From: JABDQA01 sp963759125
GTDB taxonomy: Bacteria; Desulfobacterota; Desulfobulbia; Desulfobulbales; Desulfocapsaceae
DNA: 64,000 nt
Direction: 5' to 3'
Assembly (NCBI GenBank): GCA_963759125.1
Contig: CAVWXN010000009.1
Location: 372,001-436,000, forward strand
Shown: positions 25,875-35,058 of the stretch, one piece after another
How the letters are laid out: each line of letters begins with the position of its first letter
Numbering within the stretch: position 1 is the first letter of the stretch
The notes under the pieces: model-generated
What the model was told of the DNA's origin: nothing
Seen by the model: the letters and a program-made list of their open reading frames with translations, nothing else
Databases searched by the model: none
Translations under genes and position numbers: made by a program

Positions 25875-26864
25875 ATGAATGTCTTACTGCCACAGCCAGT
25901 CGAGATTGAAGCCATCCAGAGATTGGAAGAAGCCGGACACACGGTCATGACCGCGCCCGACCCCAGTCCCGAAACCGTCCTACCGCTGATGAAGGACGCT
26001 CACGCGGTAATTCTCAGGACCGGGATTACCATGACCCGGGAACTTATCGAGGCAGCAGACGATCTTATGGTCATTTCGCGCACCGGTGGGGGGTTCGATA
26101 ACGTAGACGTCGAAGCTGCCAGCGACAATGAGGTAATCGTCACCTCAAATCTTGGCGTCAACAGCATCAGCGTCTGTGAGCATGTGCTGGCCATGATGCT
26201 TTCCCTGGCCAAACAGCTGCCGCGTCTCGACCATGCCGTGCGCAACGATAATTATTCGATCAGATACCAGAATTTATCCCGCGACCTCAATGGCAAGACC
26301 ATGGGGCTGCTGGGATTTGGCCGGATCGGGTTTGAGGTGGCAACGGCCTGTAAAACTGTTTTCAAAATGACGGTGCTGGCCTGTGACCCCTACCTCCCTG
26401 ATGAGGTTAAAGCAGGCTATGAAGAGCTGGTCACTTTTGTCGACAAAGAACGGCTGTGCAGAGATTCGGATGTGATATCGGTTCATGTTCCCCTCACCGA
26501 GCAGACCCATCACGCACTCTCAACCGCAGAGTTCGGGCAGATGAAATCGGAGGCTATCGTCATAAACACCTCACGGGGTCCGGTAATCGACGAGGAGGCG
26601 CTGGTCTATGCCTTGCAGCACAAGATCATTGGCGGCGCCGGTCTCGATGTACAGACCCAGGAACCACCGGATTCAGAAAGTCCGCTGCTGAAGCTCGACA
26701 ATGTGCTGCTGACACCCCATTCCGCGGCTTTGACCAACGAATGCGTAATCAGAATGGCAACCGATGCCGCTGACAGGACCATTGAGGTGCTCAGTGGCAA
26801 AAAACCGCTCAACGTAGCCAACCCCGAGGTGCTTGCCGGCAGCAGGTGGCAGCATCTTCTATAA
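25875..26864 (+). CDS. D-isomer specific 2-hydroxyacid dehydrogenase
   Basis: A 329-residue NAD-dependent dehydrogenase of the SerA-like family. The Rossmann motif is LGFGRIGFEVA near residue 147. Catalytic residues fit Arg in NTSRGPVIDEEAL, Glu in AGLDVQTQEPPDSES and His in LTPHSAAL. Such enzymes interconvert 2-oxo and D-2-hydroxy acids, for example hydroxypyruvate and glycerate. It is followed after 43 bp by a DapA-family aldolase, so a step after aldol cleavage of a sugar acid is plausible. It is an intact relative of the broken gene at 2456. Confidence 0.88.
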   Translation: MNVLLPQPVEIEAIQRLEEAGHTVMTAPDPSPETVLPLMKDAHAVILRTGITMTRELIEAADDLMVISRTGGGFDNVDVEAASDNEVIVTSNLGVNSISVCEHVLAMMLSLAKQLPRLDHAVRNDNYSIRYQNLSRDLNGKTMGLLGFGRIGFEVATACKTVFKMTVLACDPYLPDEVKAGYEELVTFVDKERLCRDSDVISVHVPLTEQTHHALSTAEFGQMKSEAIVINTSRGPVIDEEALVYALQHKIIGGAGLDVQTQEPPDSESPLLKLDNVLLTPHSAALTNECVIRMATDAADRTIEVLSGKKPLNVANPEVLAGSRWQHLL

Positions 26865-26907
26865 ATTTATGCAACAACCAACTATACATAACAACCCGGA
26901 GTAAATC

Positions 26908-27801
26908 ATGTCACCATTACTTAAAGGGGTCTATGCACCGATTGGCACCCCTTTTGAAAACGAAGAAGTTGCTTACGATCAACTGGCCAGCAATGTCCAA
27001 AAATATGCTGCCTCCAAATTGTCCGGCTATCTCGCCATCGGCAGTAATGGTGAATGTGTCAGCCTTTCTGAGCAGGAAAAAGACAAGGTCCTGGAAACCA
27101 TTGTCGCCAACAAAGCGGCTCAGCAGCGAGTGCTGGCCGGCGCCAATGCCGAATCGACCAGACTGACCATCGAGCAGTGCAAGAAAGTTGCCGATCTTGG
27201 TGCCGATTACGCCTCGGTCCTAACCCCTTGCTATTTCAAGAAGAAACTGACCGATGAAGCGATGACCAGGTATTACCTGGAAGTAGCGGATGGCTCCCCG
27301 ATTCCAGTGGTCGGCTATAACGCTCCAGGCTTCACCGGTATGACCATCTCCACCACCACGCTCAAAGCCATCGCCACCCACCAGAACATCATCGGCGTCA
27401 AGGATACCTCTCCGGGTATGATCGGCAGCTATCTCAGGGCAACCTGTGAACTTGATTTCGATGTCTTTTCCGGTACGGCGAACACCTTGTTTCCGGCGAT
27501 GATGATGGGAGCAACCGGCGGCATCGTATCACTTGCCAACGTCTTTCCGGATGTCTGCGCCACCTTGTATGAACGCTGCCTGGCCGAGGATTTGTCCGGT
27601 GCCAGGGAACTTCACCTGGTGCTCGGCAAGCTTAACTCCTCAGTTTCGGGCAGTTATGGGGTGGCCGGGGTGAAATATGCATCCGAAGTCGCCGGCTTTC
27701 ATGGTGGAGATCCGCGCCTGCCGCTCCTCCCTCTGAGCGACTCGGACAAGGATTTTATCAGGCAGGCAATTGAAGCCACTGACCTCAGCTCCTATAGGTA
27801 G
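26908..27801 (+). CDS. DapA-family class I aldolase/synthase
   Basis: A 297-residue (beta/alpha)8 barrel of the dihydrodipicolinate synthase superfamily. The Schiff-base lysine is K165 (IIGVKDTSPG) and the catalytic tyrosine Y137 (VVGYNAPGFTG). The nucleophile-elbow motif reads GSNGEC instead of the GTTGE of true DapA. That points to a 2-keto-3-deoxy sugar-acid or hydroxy-oxo-acid aldolase rather than lysine synthesis. Its place between a hydroxyacid dehydrogenase and a sugar kinase supports a catabolic role. The substrate is inferred. Confidence 0.85.
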   Translation: MSPLLKGVYAPIGTPFENEEVAYDQLASNVQKYAASKLSGYLAIGSNGECVSLSEQEKDKVLETIVANKAAQQRVLAGANAESTRLTIEQCKKVADLGADYASVLTPCYFKKKLTDEAMTRYYLEVADGSPIPVVGYNAPGFTGMTISTTTLKAIATHQNIIGVKDTSPGMIGSYLRATCELDFDVFSGTANTLFPAMMMGATGGIVSLANVFPDVCATLYERCLAEDLSGARELHLVLGKLNSSVSGSYGVAGVKYASEVAGFHGGDPRLPLLPLSDSDKDFIRQAIEATDLSSYR

Positions 27802-27839
27802 GCTGGATTAATACAAATCTACCTCAGCAACGAAACGAC

Positions 27840-29168
27840 ATGGATGCCATTCTGGCGATTGATATAGGAACCCAATCACTGAAAGCGGGTATTCTCGATG
27901 AGCAGCTCAACGTCCTTGAACGACAGCAGGTCCCGCTTACCATCCAGCTCAGCAAAGGGCATCATGCCGAAATGGATGGTGAGGAGATCTGGACCGCTAT
28001 CGTTGCTGCCTGTAGTGGTCTTAACCAGCGGGACAGGGTACGAGCAGTGGTTTTTTCAACCTTGTGCCCGTCTCTGGTCCCGCTCGATGGCTCTGGCCGC
28101 CCCCTGCATCCGGTCATTCTGCACCTTGACCGAAGAAGCGGCCTCGAAGCCCAATGGGCGCTGGAAACCATCGGCCAAGATACCTTTCTCAACGTCTCAG
28201 GGAACCTGCCTGTTCCTGGCGGCATAAGTCTCACCAGCCTGCTGTGGCTTAAGAAGCATGCACCTGAGATTTACCGGAGAAAAGATGTCTGTTTCGGCCA
28301 TGTGGCAACCCTGGTGCTGCAGCGGCTCACCGGTAATTTCCTCATCGATCCTTCCAATGCGTCTTTCACCGGTCTCTATGACACGGTAGGCTATTCCGAC
28401 TGGGACGAACGAATCTATGGGCCGCTGGATATTGACCCCCAAAAGTTGCCGGCTGTTCAGTACTCCAACAGTATTGCCGGTGAACTTCTCGCCGGGACGG
28501 CGGCTGAGCTTGGCATTCCTTCCGGATTACCGGTAATTATCGGCGCTAATGATACCACCTGTGCCTGCGTGGGTGCCGGGGTCACGGCCCAGGGCGATCT
28601 GTTAAACACCTCGGGGACCGTCGATATTCTGGTCCTTTGTCTTGAAAAACCTCTGGTGTCAACGCGACACCTGCTCAGGACGCATGCATATCCTGGCAAA
28701 TGGCTGGCCATGAGAACGGTTGGAGCTGGGGGTGGATCTCTGGAGTGGTTCAGACAGAATTTCTGTCGAGAACTCAAAAAAGAAGTGTTCTACTCGAGTT
28801 ATCTCGAGGAGGTCCTTGAAAATCGCCCATTGCTCAGGGCTTCCTTCCTCCCGTTTCTCTCTGGTAACAGGCACCAGGTCGGGCAGGCAACCGCCTCATT
28901 TAACAATTTGACTCTCGACTCCACCAGGGAAGAGATGCTGCTCGCCCTGCTGGACGGTGTCGTCTCTTTCCAGTTCGAGGAGCTCGAGGTCTGGAAGGAT
29001 CATGTAGCTCTGAGCAAGACCATCAAACATGTGGGGGGCGGTGCAAAAAGCAGTTATACCGCCTTCAAGCAGGACAAACTTGCGGATTACACGCTCGAGA
29101 TGCTGGGCGAAACCACCCTGACCGGTGCTGCCAGGCTGGCCTTTGAAACCTTGGAAGAGTTCTGCTAA
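27840..29168 (+). CDS. FGGY-family carbohydrate kinase
   Basis: A 442-residue FGGY kinase with actin-like ATPase fold. Residues 3-12 carry the first phosphate motif (AILAIDIGTQSLKAG). GANDTTCACVGAGV near 240 and HVGGGAKSSYTAFKQDKLAD near 395 are the other nucleotide-binding segments. It phosphorylates a sugar, polyol or sugar acid using ATP. The closest named families (xylulose, gluconate, erythritol kinases) cannot be separated by reading. It follows the aldolase by 38 bp in one operon. Confidence 0.88.
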   Translation: MDAILAIDIGTQSLKAGILDEQLNVLERQQVPLTIQLSKGHHAEMDGEEIWTAIVAACSGLNQRDRVRAVVFSTLCPSLVPLDGSGRPLHPVILHLDRRSGLEAQWALETIGQDTFLNVSGNLPVPGGISLTSLLWLKKHAPEIYRRKDVCFGHVATLVLQRLTGNFLIDPSNASFTGLYDTVGYSDWDERIYGPLDIDPQKLPAVQYSNSIAGELLAGTAAELGIPSGLPVIIGANDTTCACVGAGVTAQGDLLNTSGTVDILVLCLEKPLVSTRHLLRTHAYPGKWLAMRTVGAGGGSLEWFRQNFCRELKKEVFYSSYLEEVLENRPLLRASFLPFLSGNRHQVGQATASFNNLTLDSTREEMLLALLDGVVSFQFEELEVWKDHVALSKTIKHVGGGAKSSYTAFKQDKLADYTLEMLGETTLTGAARLAFETLEEFC

Positions 29169-29224
29169 GCTAACTGAAGCGATCAAAGCATAAGAACATT
29201 GAAATCGAAGATGAGGAGTTGTTC

Positions 29225-29977
29225 ATGATCCTTCCAGAGGCGCTTTTTTTCGACATGGACGGAGTTATCATCGACACCGAAAAAGATGGGCATCGCGTCG
29301 CCTTCAATGCCGCCTTTAAAGAGTTTGGTTTTCCAGTGCGTTGGGACGTCGAATATTATGGTGAGTTGCTTAAAATTTCCGGAGGAAAGGAACGGATGAG
29401 ACATCACCTCCAGACCAGGGGGTTTGGAAAGGAGGTCACCCCGGGCGCAGTTGACGATTTGATCATCAGGCTGCACAAACGCAAGACTGCGATATTCGTC
29501 GATCTTATCGAAAGCGGCAGCCTGCAGCTCAGGCCAGGGGTTCATCGACTTATGAAAGAGGCAAACGACAGCGATGTCTCGGTCTGCATCTGCACCACCG
29601 CAACCCAAAAAGCGGCCATGGCTGTGGCCTCTCATTCACTGCCGGATATCAGATTCAGCCATATACTGGCCGGTGATATCGTGGCCAGGAAAAAACCGGC
29701 TCCGGATATTTATCTGCTGGCCCTTGAAAAAACCGGCAAAGACCCATCCAGATGTATCGTTGTTGAAGACTCAAGAAACGGCATGCTGGCGGGAGCTTCC
29801 GCGGGCGTCGGTGTTCTTGTCACCACCAGTCTCTATACCAAAGACGAGGATTTCGACAAGGCCAGACTGGTCGTCACCTGTCTCGGAGACGAGAACGGTG
29901 AGCGGGGACGGATCCTTGCAGGCCCTGACATTATAGGGTATGGGGGGTGCTCTCCCTGGAGATGCTCACTACCCTGA
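29225..29977 (+). CDS. HAD-superfamily phosphatase (CbbY/beta-phosphoglucomutase-like), 3' end frameshifted
   Basis: A HAD hydrolase of about 250 residues. The nucleophile motif is FFDMDGVIIDTE at the N-terminus, motif II is CICTTATQKAA, the lysine is in ARKKPAPDIY and motif IV is VVEDSRNGMLAG. The ATG at 29225 is used because GAGGAG lies six bases before it. Near the end the frame passes a G6 tract (29942-29947). One extra G would give the more normal ending GGVLSLEMLTTLI with a stop at 29982. The effect on the protein is small. It is the last gene of the sugar-acid operon and may recycle a phosphorylated intermediate. Confidence 0.82.
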   Translation: MILPEALFFDMDGVIIDTEKDGHRVAFNAAFKEFGFPVRWDVEYYGELLKISGGKERMRHHLQTRGFGKEVTPGAVDDLIIRLHKRKTAIFVDLIESGSLQLRPGVHRLMKEANDSDVSVCICTTATQKAAMAVASHSLPDIRFSHILAGDIVARKKPAPDIYLLALEKTGKDPSRCIVVEDSRNGMLAGASAGVGVLVTTSLYTKDEDFDKARLVVTCLGDENGERGRILAGPDIIGYGGCSPWRCSLP

Positions 29978-30170
29978 TCTGATGCCTCGCCAATCACCGG
30001 AACTCGTTTGATTGCCAATGGTATAAAAGAGGAAACCGTTGGTGCTGCATGAACTCCCGATTTAACAGGTCCGGAAAGGCGTTGATGGCTTTTATCCTCT
30101 ATCATTTACTGGGAAAATCGACTAAACAAACGACAATAACTTTAAGATCCTCAACCGATCTCATTTCGCC

Positions 30171-30581
30171 ATGGATACCAAAACAGCCTGTAAAGTATTT
30201 GCCCGAGACCGCTACGCCGAACTTTCCGGCATTGAAATAGTAGAGGCCTCGCCAGGATACTGCAAGGCGCGTATGCAGATCGAGGACAAACATCTGAACT
30301 CGATGGACGTGGTTCATGGCGGGGCCCTGTTCACCCTTGCAGACCTGGCCTTTGCGGTAGCCTCAAACAGCCACGGTCAGATGGCCCTGGCGATTAATGC
30401 TCACATCACCTACCTGCGGGCTGTGTCGGCAGGTGTGCTCTGGGCCGTCGCCACAGAGGTCGACAAGCCCAGAAAACTGGGGGTCTATGATGTTGTGGTC
30501 AGCGATGAAGAGGACCGGACAATCGCCACCTTCAACGGTATGGTTTACCGCAAAAACCAGAAGATCAAAGGCCTGGACTGA
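30171..30581 (+). CDS. PaaI-type hotdog-fold thioesterase
   Basis: A 136-residue hotdog-fold protein of the PaaI thioesterase group. The signature HGGALFTLADLAFAVASNS, with the catalytic Asp/helix, is complete. It is followed by INAHITYLRAVSAGVLWA and the C-terminal strands. PaaI enzymes hydrolyse aryl- or acyl-CoA esters, often rescuing CoA from stalled aromatic intermediates. This fits a strain that activates aromatic-derived acids with CoA. It stands alone, 190 bp after the HAD gene. Confidence 0.87.
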   Translation: MDTKTACKVFARDRYAELSGIEIVEASPGYCKARMQIEDKHLNSMDVVHGGALFTLADLAFAVASNSHGQMALAINAHITYLRAVSAGVLWAVATEVDKPRKLGVYDVVVSDEEDRTIATFNGMVYRKNQKIKGLD

Positions 30582-30801
30582 GAGGGCCCGCTGCCTCCAG
30601 CACCTCTTTGTTCGCCAATTCCAATTCTTTTTCGCTACAGTTTCATATCTGTCAGGCAATTTTCCCCTGTCAATCTCTTGCTTTTTGATCTATATCAAGG
30701 GACGAGTCTGGATAATCCTGTTTAATGAAGGCCTAGAGACGGGTCGATCTCCAGGGTGACCCGCTATCGAAAATCATGGGAAAGACCTAACAGGAGGCCG
30801 C

Positions 30802-31122
30802 ATGAATGTCATAAAATTGAATGAAACCAAAGAGTTCACCCCAGGCCAGATGAAGCGATTCTTCCTGGTCGAAGACTCTCCCTTTTTCAAAGTCATTAAC
30901 TTCAATCTTGATGCAGGAGTTACTTTTCCTGTTCACTCCCATGACCTTGACGGGGAGTTGTCAATTCTGGTACTGGAAGGGGAAGGTTTTTTCCTCGGAG
31001 AGGACAATATGGAAATTCAGGCCCGGGAAGGCGACATCCTCCGCTCCCAGATCAGGGAACCACACGGGGTCAGGGCCGCTTCAAAAATGAGAATTCTGGT
31101 GACCATCGCGCCACCGATTTAA
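30802..31122 (+). CDS. Single-domain cupin protein
   Basis: A 106-residue cupin. The metal-binding motif 1 reads FPVHSHDLDGELSILVLEGEG (two His and a Glu, split here by the text limit), and motif 2 has GDILRSQIREPHGVRA with one His. Cupins bind a metal and act as small-molecule isomerases, dioxygenases or sensors. An AGGAGG site precedes the ATG. It lies 50 bp before a ferredoxin gene in the same direction. No specific reaction can be assigned. Confidence 0.82.
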   Translation: MNVIKLNETKEFTPGQMKRFFLVEDSPFFKVINFNLDAGVTFPVHSHDLDGELSILVLEGEGFFLGEDNMEIQAREGDILRSQIREPHGVRAASKMRILVTIAPPI

Positions 31123-31172
31123 CGGGCCCTTTGTCAGACGGCCCAACTTAACAATCAGAACAGGAGGTTATC

Positions 31173-31364
31173 ATGGCTGGACAAGTAGTTATTGATGAAG
31201 AAGAATGTATCGGTTGCGAATCATGTGTAGAACTATGTCCATCGGTGTTTGCCTGGGACGAAGACAGTGAAAAGGCTCTGGTAATTGATGGGGCAGATGC
31301 AAATGCTGACTGCCTCGAGGAGGCAATCGCTTCATGCCCTGCCGAATGTATCGAGGTAGAGTAA
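31173..31364 (+). CDS. Single-cluster [4Fe-4S] ferredoxin
   Basis: A 63-residue acidic ferredoxin with one cluster. The binding motif is CIGCESCVELCP, and the fourth cysteine lies in SCPAECIEVE near the end. It resembles the small 4Fe-4S ferredoxins of sulfate reducers (Desulfovibrio type). It would carry low-potential electrons to or from oxidoreductases, possibly those encoded in this region. A strong ACAGGAGG site precedes the start. The C-terminal cysteine pair beyond the motif may form a disulfide. Confidence 0.92.
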   Translation: MAGQVVIDEEECIGCESCVELCPSVFAWDEDSEKALVIDGADANADCLEEAIASCPAECIEVE

Positions 31365-31388
31365 GATAACAGTCCCAGTAATCGTCTG

Positions 31389-32801
31389 TTATCCGGAGTT
31401 ATTATCCGACTGCAGCACCGAGCCTCTGAACCAGGAGAAATAGATGCCGGTGGCGCACAGCACGGCTGATATTCCGAAGACGATTCGGGTACTGCGCAGG
31501 AAAAGATCGTACTTGTCGGGCGTGATCACCTCGCGCCCGACAATCAGGGCAAGCACCACCGTGGCAATCGCCATACTCGCCATTTGTCCCAGCAGCCTCA
31601 TGGTTGAAACCGTCCCCGAGGCCAGCCCATAGTATCTGGGTTCCACTGTCCCCATAATGGCGATCATGTTGGGTGAGCTGAAAAGAGCAAACCCGGTTCC
31701 CATGAAAAATAGATTGGCAACGATCAGATAGATACTGGTCCCCTGGTCTATTTGAGCAAAGACAAGGACGCCGAGCACCGTAAAAATCATACCCGTGGTC
31801 GCCAGCAGGCGGGGTTCGATGCGATCGGCAAGTTTTCCTGTTATCGGAGATAAAATTGCCATCATGACCGGCTGCACCATCAACACCGTTCCCGCAGTCT
31901 GGGGTTCCAACCCCTTGATATACTGTAGATAAAGCGACATCAGAAAGGTCACCGAGAAGGTGGTGGAATAGTTGAGCAGTGCCGCCATGCTTGAAAAAGT
32001 AAATGGTTTGTTGACGGTGAAAAGAGTGACATCAAAAACGGGAAAGCGGGCTCTTAATTGGTAGCGAAAAAATATGACGATTAAAACAGCACCAGTGAGC
32101 AGTAGAGATATTCCCAGCATCTCAGGCAGCCTTGTAGCACCGTATACCAGAGCCAGTATTGAACAGGCGTACAGCAGACAGCCGCCGATATCGAGCTTCT
32201 GGTCCGGTTCCCCCCTCCATTCCCCCTTGAGAAAGTGAAAGGTGATATAAAGAGAAAACAGTCCGAAGGGCAGCATTAGCAAGAAAATCGAGCGCCAGCC
32301 CAGATGATGGGTCAGCAAGCCACCCAGAAACGGTCCGGTTGAAAGACCGACGTACACGGCAGATGCGTAGAGACCAATGGCCCTGCCGCGCCTGTTCGGA
32401 GGAAAAATTGAAGTAATAATGGCCATACCGGTGGTGACGAACATCGACGCCCCTAAACCCTGGAAGACGCGAAATGCTATGAGCATGGCTGGAGACTGAA
32501 CAAATGCTGTGAGAAACGAACCGACAGTGTAAACAGCCAAGCCCATGGCAAACACCTTCTTGCGGCCGTGGATATCGGCAATCTTTCCCGCTGGAACCAG
32601 TCCTACTGCAACGGCGAGCAGATAAGCCGTGGCTATCCAGCTCAGCTGCACCGCATCCATCTGGAGCTCGGCCTGGATTTTCGGCAGTGCGACATTGACC
32701 GAAGACATCATGAACGGCCCCATAAACGAAGTCAGGGTCGCCACGATCAACGCCGATCTTTCCAGCGCTCTGTTCTCTTCCTGTGTAGTTGTCGGCTTCA
32801 T
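31389..32801 (-). CDS. MFS transporter, DHA2 (14-TM drug:H+ antiporter) family
   Basis: A 470-residue major facilitator protein with about 14 predicted membrane helices. It opens with FMGPFMMSSVNVALPKIQAEL, the DHA2 motif. The loop GKIADIHGRKKVFAMG is motif A (usually GKLADRxGRKR), and IGLYASAVYVGLSTGPFLGG is motif C of antiporters. It probably exports a toxic organic compound, such as a phenolic, by proton antiport. It converges with the ferredoxin gene and is divergent from the EamA exporter at 33195. Confidence 0.88.
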   Translation of the reverse strand: MKPTTTQEENRALERSALIVATLTSFMGPFMMSSVNVALPKIQAELQMDAVQLSWIATAYLLAVAVGLVPAGKIADIHGRKKVFAMGLAVYTVGSFLTAFVQSPAMLIAFRVFQGLGASMFVTTGMAIITSIFPPNRRGRAIGLYASAVYVGLSTGPFLGGLLTHHLGWRSIFLLMLPFGLFSLYITFHFLKGEWRGEPDQKLDIGGCLLYACSILALVYGATRLPEMLGISLLLTGAVLIVIFFRYQLRARFPVFDVTLFTVNKPFTFSSMAALLNYSTTFSVTFLMSLYLQYIKGLEPQTAGTVLMVQPVMMAILSPITGKLADRIEPRLLATTGMIFTVLGVLVFAQIDQGTSIYLIVANLFFMGTGFALFSSPNMIAIMGTVEPRYYGLASGTVSTMRLLGQMASMAIATVVLALIVGREVITPDKYDLFLRSTRIVFGISAVLCATGIYFSWFRGSVLQSDNNSG

Positions 32802-33194
32802 CTCATCAACTGGAAATACTGCTCATTGAGGACCACCTCCTGCATCAACCGCCCCTCTCTTCCTGTGGACCATTAAACCAGCGCGAAACCGGCGGTTCAA
32901 GAAAAATATCCGCCGTTGCAAACAGCATCACTTGCCGGATATCGCCGGTTGGGAGTGGTCCGTCCGCTCCCATGGCCACCTAATTGTTGGCCCCGACGCT
33001 GGAATTCAGCGTCACAGACCGGGCCGTTCTCCTGCCAATGATAGGTAAATTACATCTAGCGAGGGGAATTTATTGATAGTTTATGGTATTTGTTTCTCAG
33101 AGTAGTGACTCTGCCTGCAGAGTGAAATCAGATGTATCCCGGAAAACCAGTCTGAACATTGGACGAAGGCAACAGGCGGTCTGAGGTTTCTCAC
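32802..33194. other. Divergent intergenic region with a hairpin
   Basis: No gene is supported in these 393 bp. GACGCTG (32995-33001) pairs with CAGCGTC (33007-33013) around GAATT, a short perfect stem. The region probably contains the two divergent promoters of the MFS and EamA genes. Confidence 0.4.
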
Positions 33195-34061
33195 ATGATC
33201 TCTGTCTTTCTCTACGCGACGGTGGTGCTCATATGGGGCTCAACGTGGCTCGCGGTCAAATATCAGCTTGGCCCGGTGTCGCCGGAGGTATCCGTTGCCT
33301 ATCGCATGGGCAGCGCTGCGCTGATGCTCTTCTTCCTGGGCTTCATCAAACAACTCCCGTTCAAATATGGACTGCCTGTCCATTTGATGATGATGCTCCA
33401 GGGAGCGTTGCTCTTTTCCCTTAATTTCTTTCTCTTCTACCTTGCTGCCGAATCACTGGTCACCGGTCTCATCGCAGTTATTTTCTCCACCGCCTCGGCC
33501 CTGACGGTGGTGTTGAATTGTCTGCTGGCCAGGCGTCTGCCCTCGATTCAGCTGGCCTTGGGGGCAATGCTTGGCGTCCTCGGCGTCGGTTTAATTTTTA
33601 GTGGTGAGATACTCAACTCGCAAACCACCGTCGGCTATGGACTCCTTTACTCGATCGGCGGTACACTGTGCTTCTCCCTGGGAACAATAGTTTCTGCCAG
33701 GATCAGAACTCCAGGTCAATCGACGCTGGTCAACATAGCCTGGGCGATGTCTTATGGAACAGGGCTGCTGTGCATCTTGGCACTGGTTCGGGGGAATGTT
33801 TTCAACTTCGATTTCTCCAAGGCCTATATCATATCCCTGGCCTACCTTTCAGTTTTCGGCTCAGTCATTGCCTTTACTGCTTATTTTGCCTTGCTCAAGC
33901 ATATAAGAACTGAGCAGGCCGCCTATGCTACGGTTCTTTTCCCGGTGGTGGCTTTAACACTTTCGACCCTGTTTGAGAATTATCAGTGGACTGCGACGGC
34001 AGGTATCGGAGTTTTTATCACCTTGCTCGGCAATATTTTAATCAACTGGAGATCAACCTGA
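33195..34061 (+). CDS. EamA/DMT-family transporter
   Basis: A ~288-residue drug/metabolite transporter with ten predicted helices in two EamA repeats. The N-terminus MISVFLYATVVLIWGSTWLAVKY is the family signature, split in quotation only by length. The ATG at 33195 is preferred over the upstream TTG at 33159 because TGAGG lies eight bases before it and the membrane helix starts at once. DMT proteins export amino acids or other metabolites; the substrate is unknown. A dehydrogenase gene follows 68 bp downstream. Confidence 0.85.
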   Translation: MISVFLYATVVLIWGSTWLAVKYQLGPVSPEVSVAYRMGSAALMLFFLGFIKQLPFKYGLPVHLMMMLQGALLFSLNFFLFYLAAESLVTGLIAVIFSTASALTVVLNCLLARRLPSIQLALGAMLGVLGVGLIFSGEILNSQTTVGYGLLYSIGGTLCFSLGTIVSARIRTPGQSTLVNIAWAMSYGTGLLCILALVRGNVFNFDFSKAYIISLAYLSVFGSVIAFTAYFALLKHIRTEQAAYATVLFPVVALTLSTLFENYQWTATAGIGVFITLLGNILINWRST

Positions 34062-34129
34062 ACATACTCTCAGCAATGAATTACAATTCGCAGCAACCCC
34101 GGTAGTTGAGCAGTTAAGAGGAGAAGGAC

Positions 34130-35011
34130 ATGGATATCCAGCATATCGGCTTTCTGCACCCCGGTGCAATGGGAATATCACTGGCAGCGACAGCCAGGAA
34201 TTCCGGGCACAAAACTTATTGGGTCTCTCAGCAACGCAGCCCGGATACCCGTCTGCGAGCCCAAAAACAAGGTCTGGTGGAGGTTCAAAGAATCGCGGAA
34301 CTCTGTAGACATTGTTCCGTGATCGTCAGCGTCTGCCCACCTCATGCTGCCCTTGAAGTTGCCGAGCAAGTGGGTAACTGCTCATTCAAGGGACTCTATG
34401 TTGACGTCAATGCCATTTCTCCTCAGCATGTAAAACAGATCGAGCAATTGCTGAGCAATGGTGGAATCGACTTTGTCGACGGCGGGATAATCGGCCCACC
34501 GGCCTGGTCCTCTCAGACCACCTGGCTATACTTATCCGGTCCATCAGCTGGTCAGGTCTCCGGGTGTTTCAGGGGCGGCCCACTGGAAGTTGAAGTCATT
34601 GGCAGCGAAATTGGCAAGGCATCGGCCCTGAAAATGTGCTTCGCCGCAAACACCAAAGGAACAACCGCACTGCTCTGCGCAATCATGGCCGCTGCGGAAA
34701 GAATGGGTGTGCGGGAAGAGCTTGAAAAGCAATGGTCTCGAAACGGTTCTGATTTTGCCCGGAGTACGGTCAATCGAATAAGAAAAGTAACAGCCAAAGC
34801 CTGGCGCTTCTCAGGGGAGATGGAGGAGATCTCCTCAACATTTCAGGCAGCCGGGCTGCCCGCAGGGTTTCATCTTGCTGCCTCAGATATTTACCAGCGT
34901 ATCGCCAGGTTCAAAGAGGCGGGGGAACCACCCCCGATTGAGGAAATTCTCGATACTCTTCTTTCAATCGAGGACCAGGAGACGAAACGCACCGAGCCCA
35001 GTGAGCCATGA
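34130..35011 (+). CDS. 6-phosphogluconate dehydrogenase-like NAD(P)-binding protein (DUF1932)
   Basis: A 293-residue beta-hydroxyacid dehydrogenase relative. The Rossmann start is IGFLHPGAMGISLAATARNSG, with the usual GxGxMG replaced by HPGAMG as in the DUF1932 group. The middle contains DVNAISPQHVKQIEQ and DGGIIGPPAW; the C-terminal helical part has KASALKMCFAANTKGT with the likely catalytic lysine. It probably reduces or oxidises a small hydroxy acid with NAD(P)H, but no substrate is known. Its stop overlaps an ATG of the following frame as ATGA. Confidence 0.8.
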   Translation: MDIQHIGFLHPGAMGISLAATARNSGHKTYWVSQQRSPDTRLRAQKQGLVEVQRIAELCRHCSVIVSVCPPHAALEVAEQVGNCSFKGLYVDVNAISPQHVKQIEQLLSNGGIDFVDGGIIGPPAWSSQTTWLYLSGPSAGQVSGCFRGGPLEVEVIGSEIGKASALKMCFAANTKGTTALLCAIMAAAERMGVREELEKQWSRNGSDFARSTVNRIRKVTAKAWRFSGEMEEISSTFQAAGLPAGFHLAASDIYQRIARFKEAGEPPPIEEILDTLLSIEDQETKRTEPSEP

Positions 35012-35058
35012 GACAGCGCTGCCAAAGACTTGATGCCACCTGCCTGGTTCAGAAGACA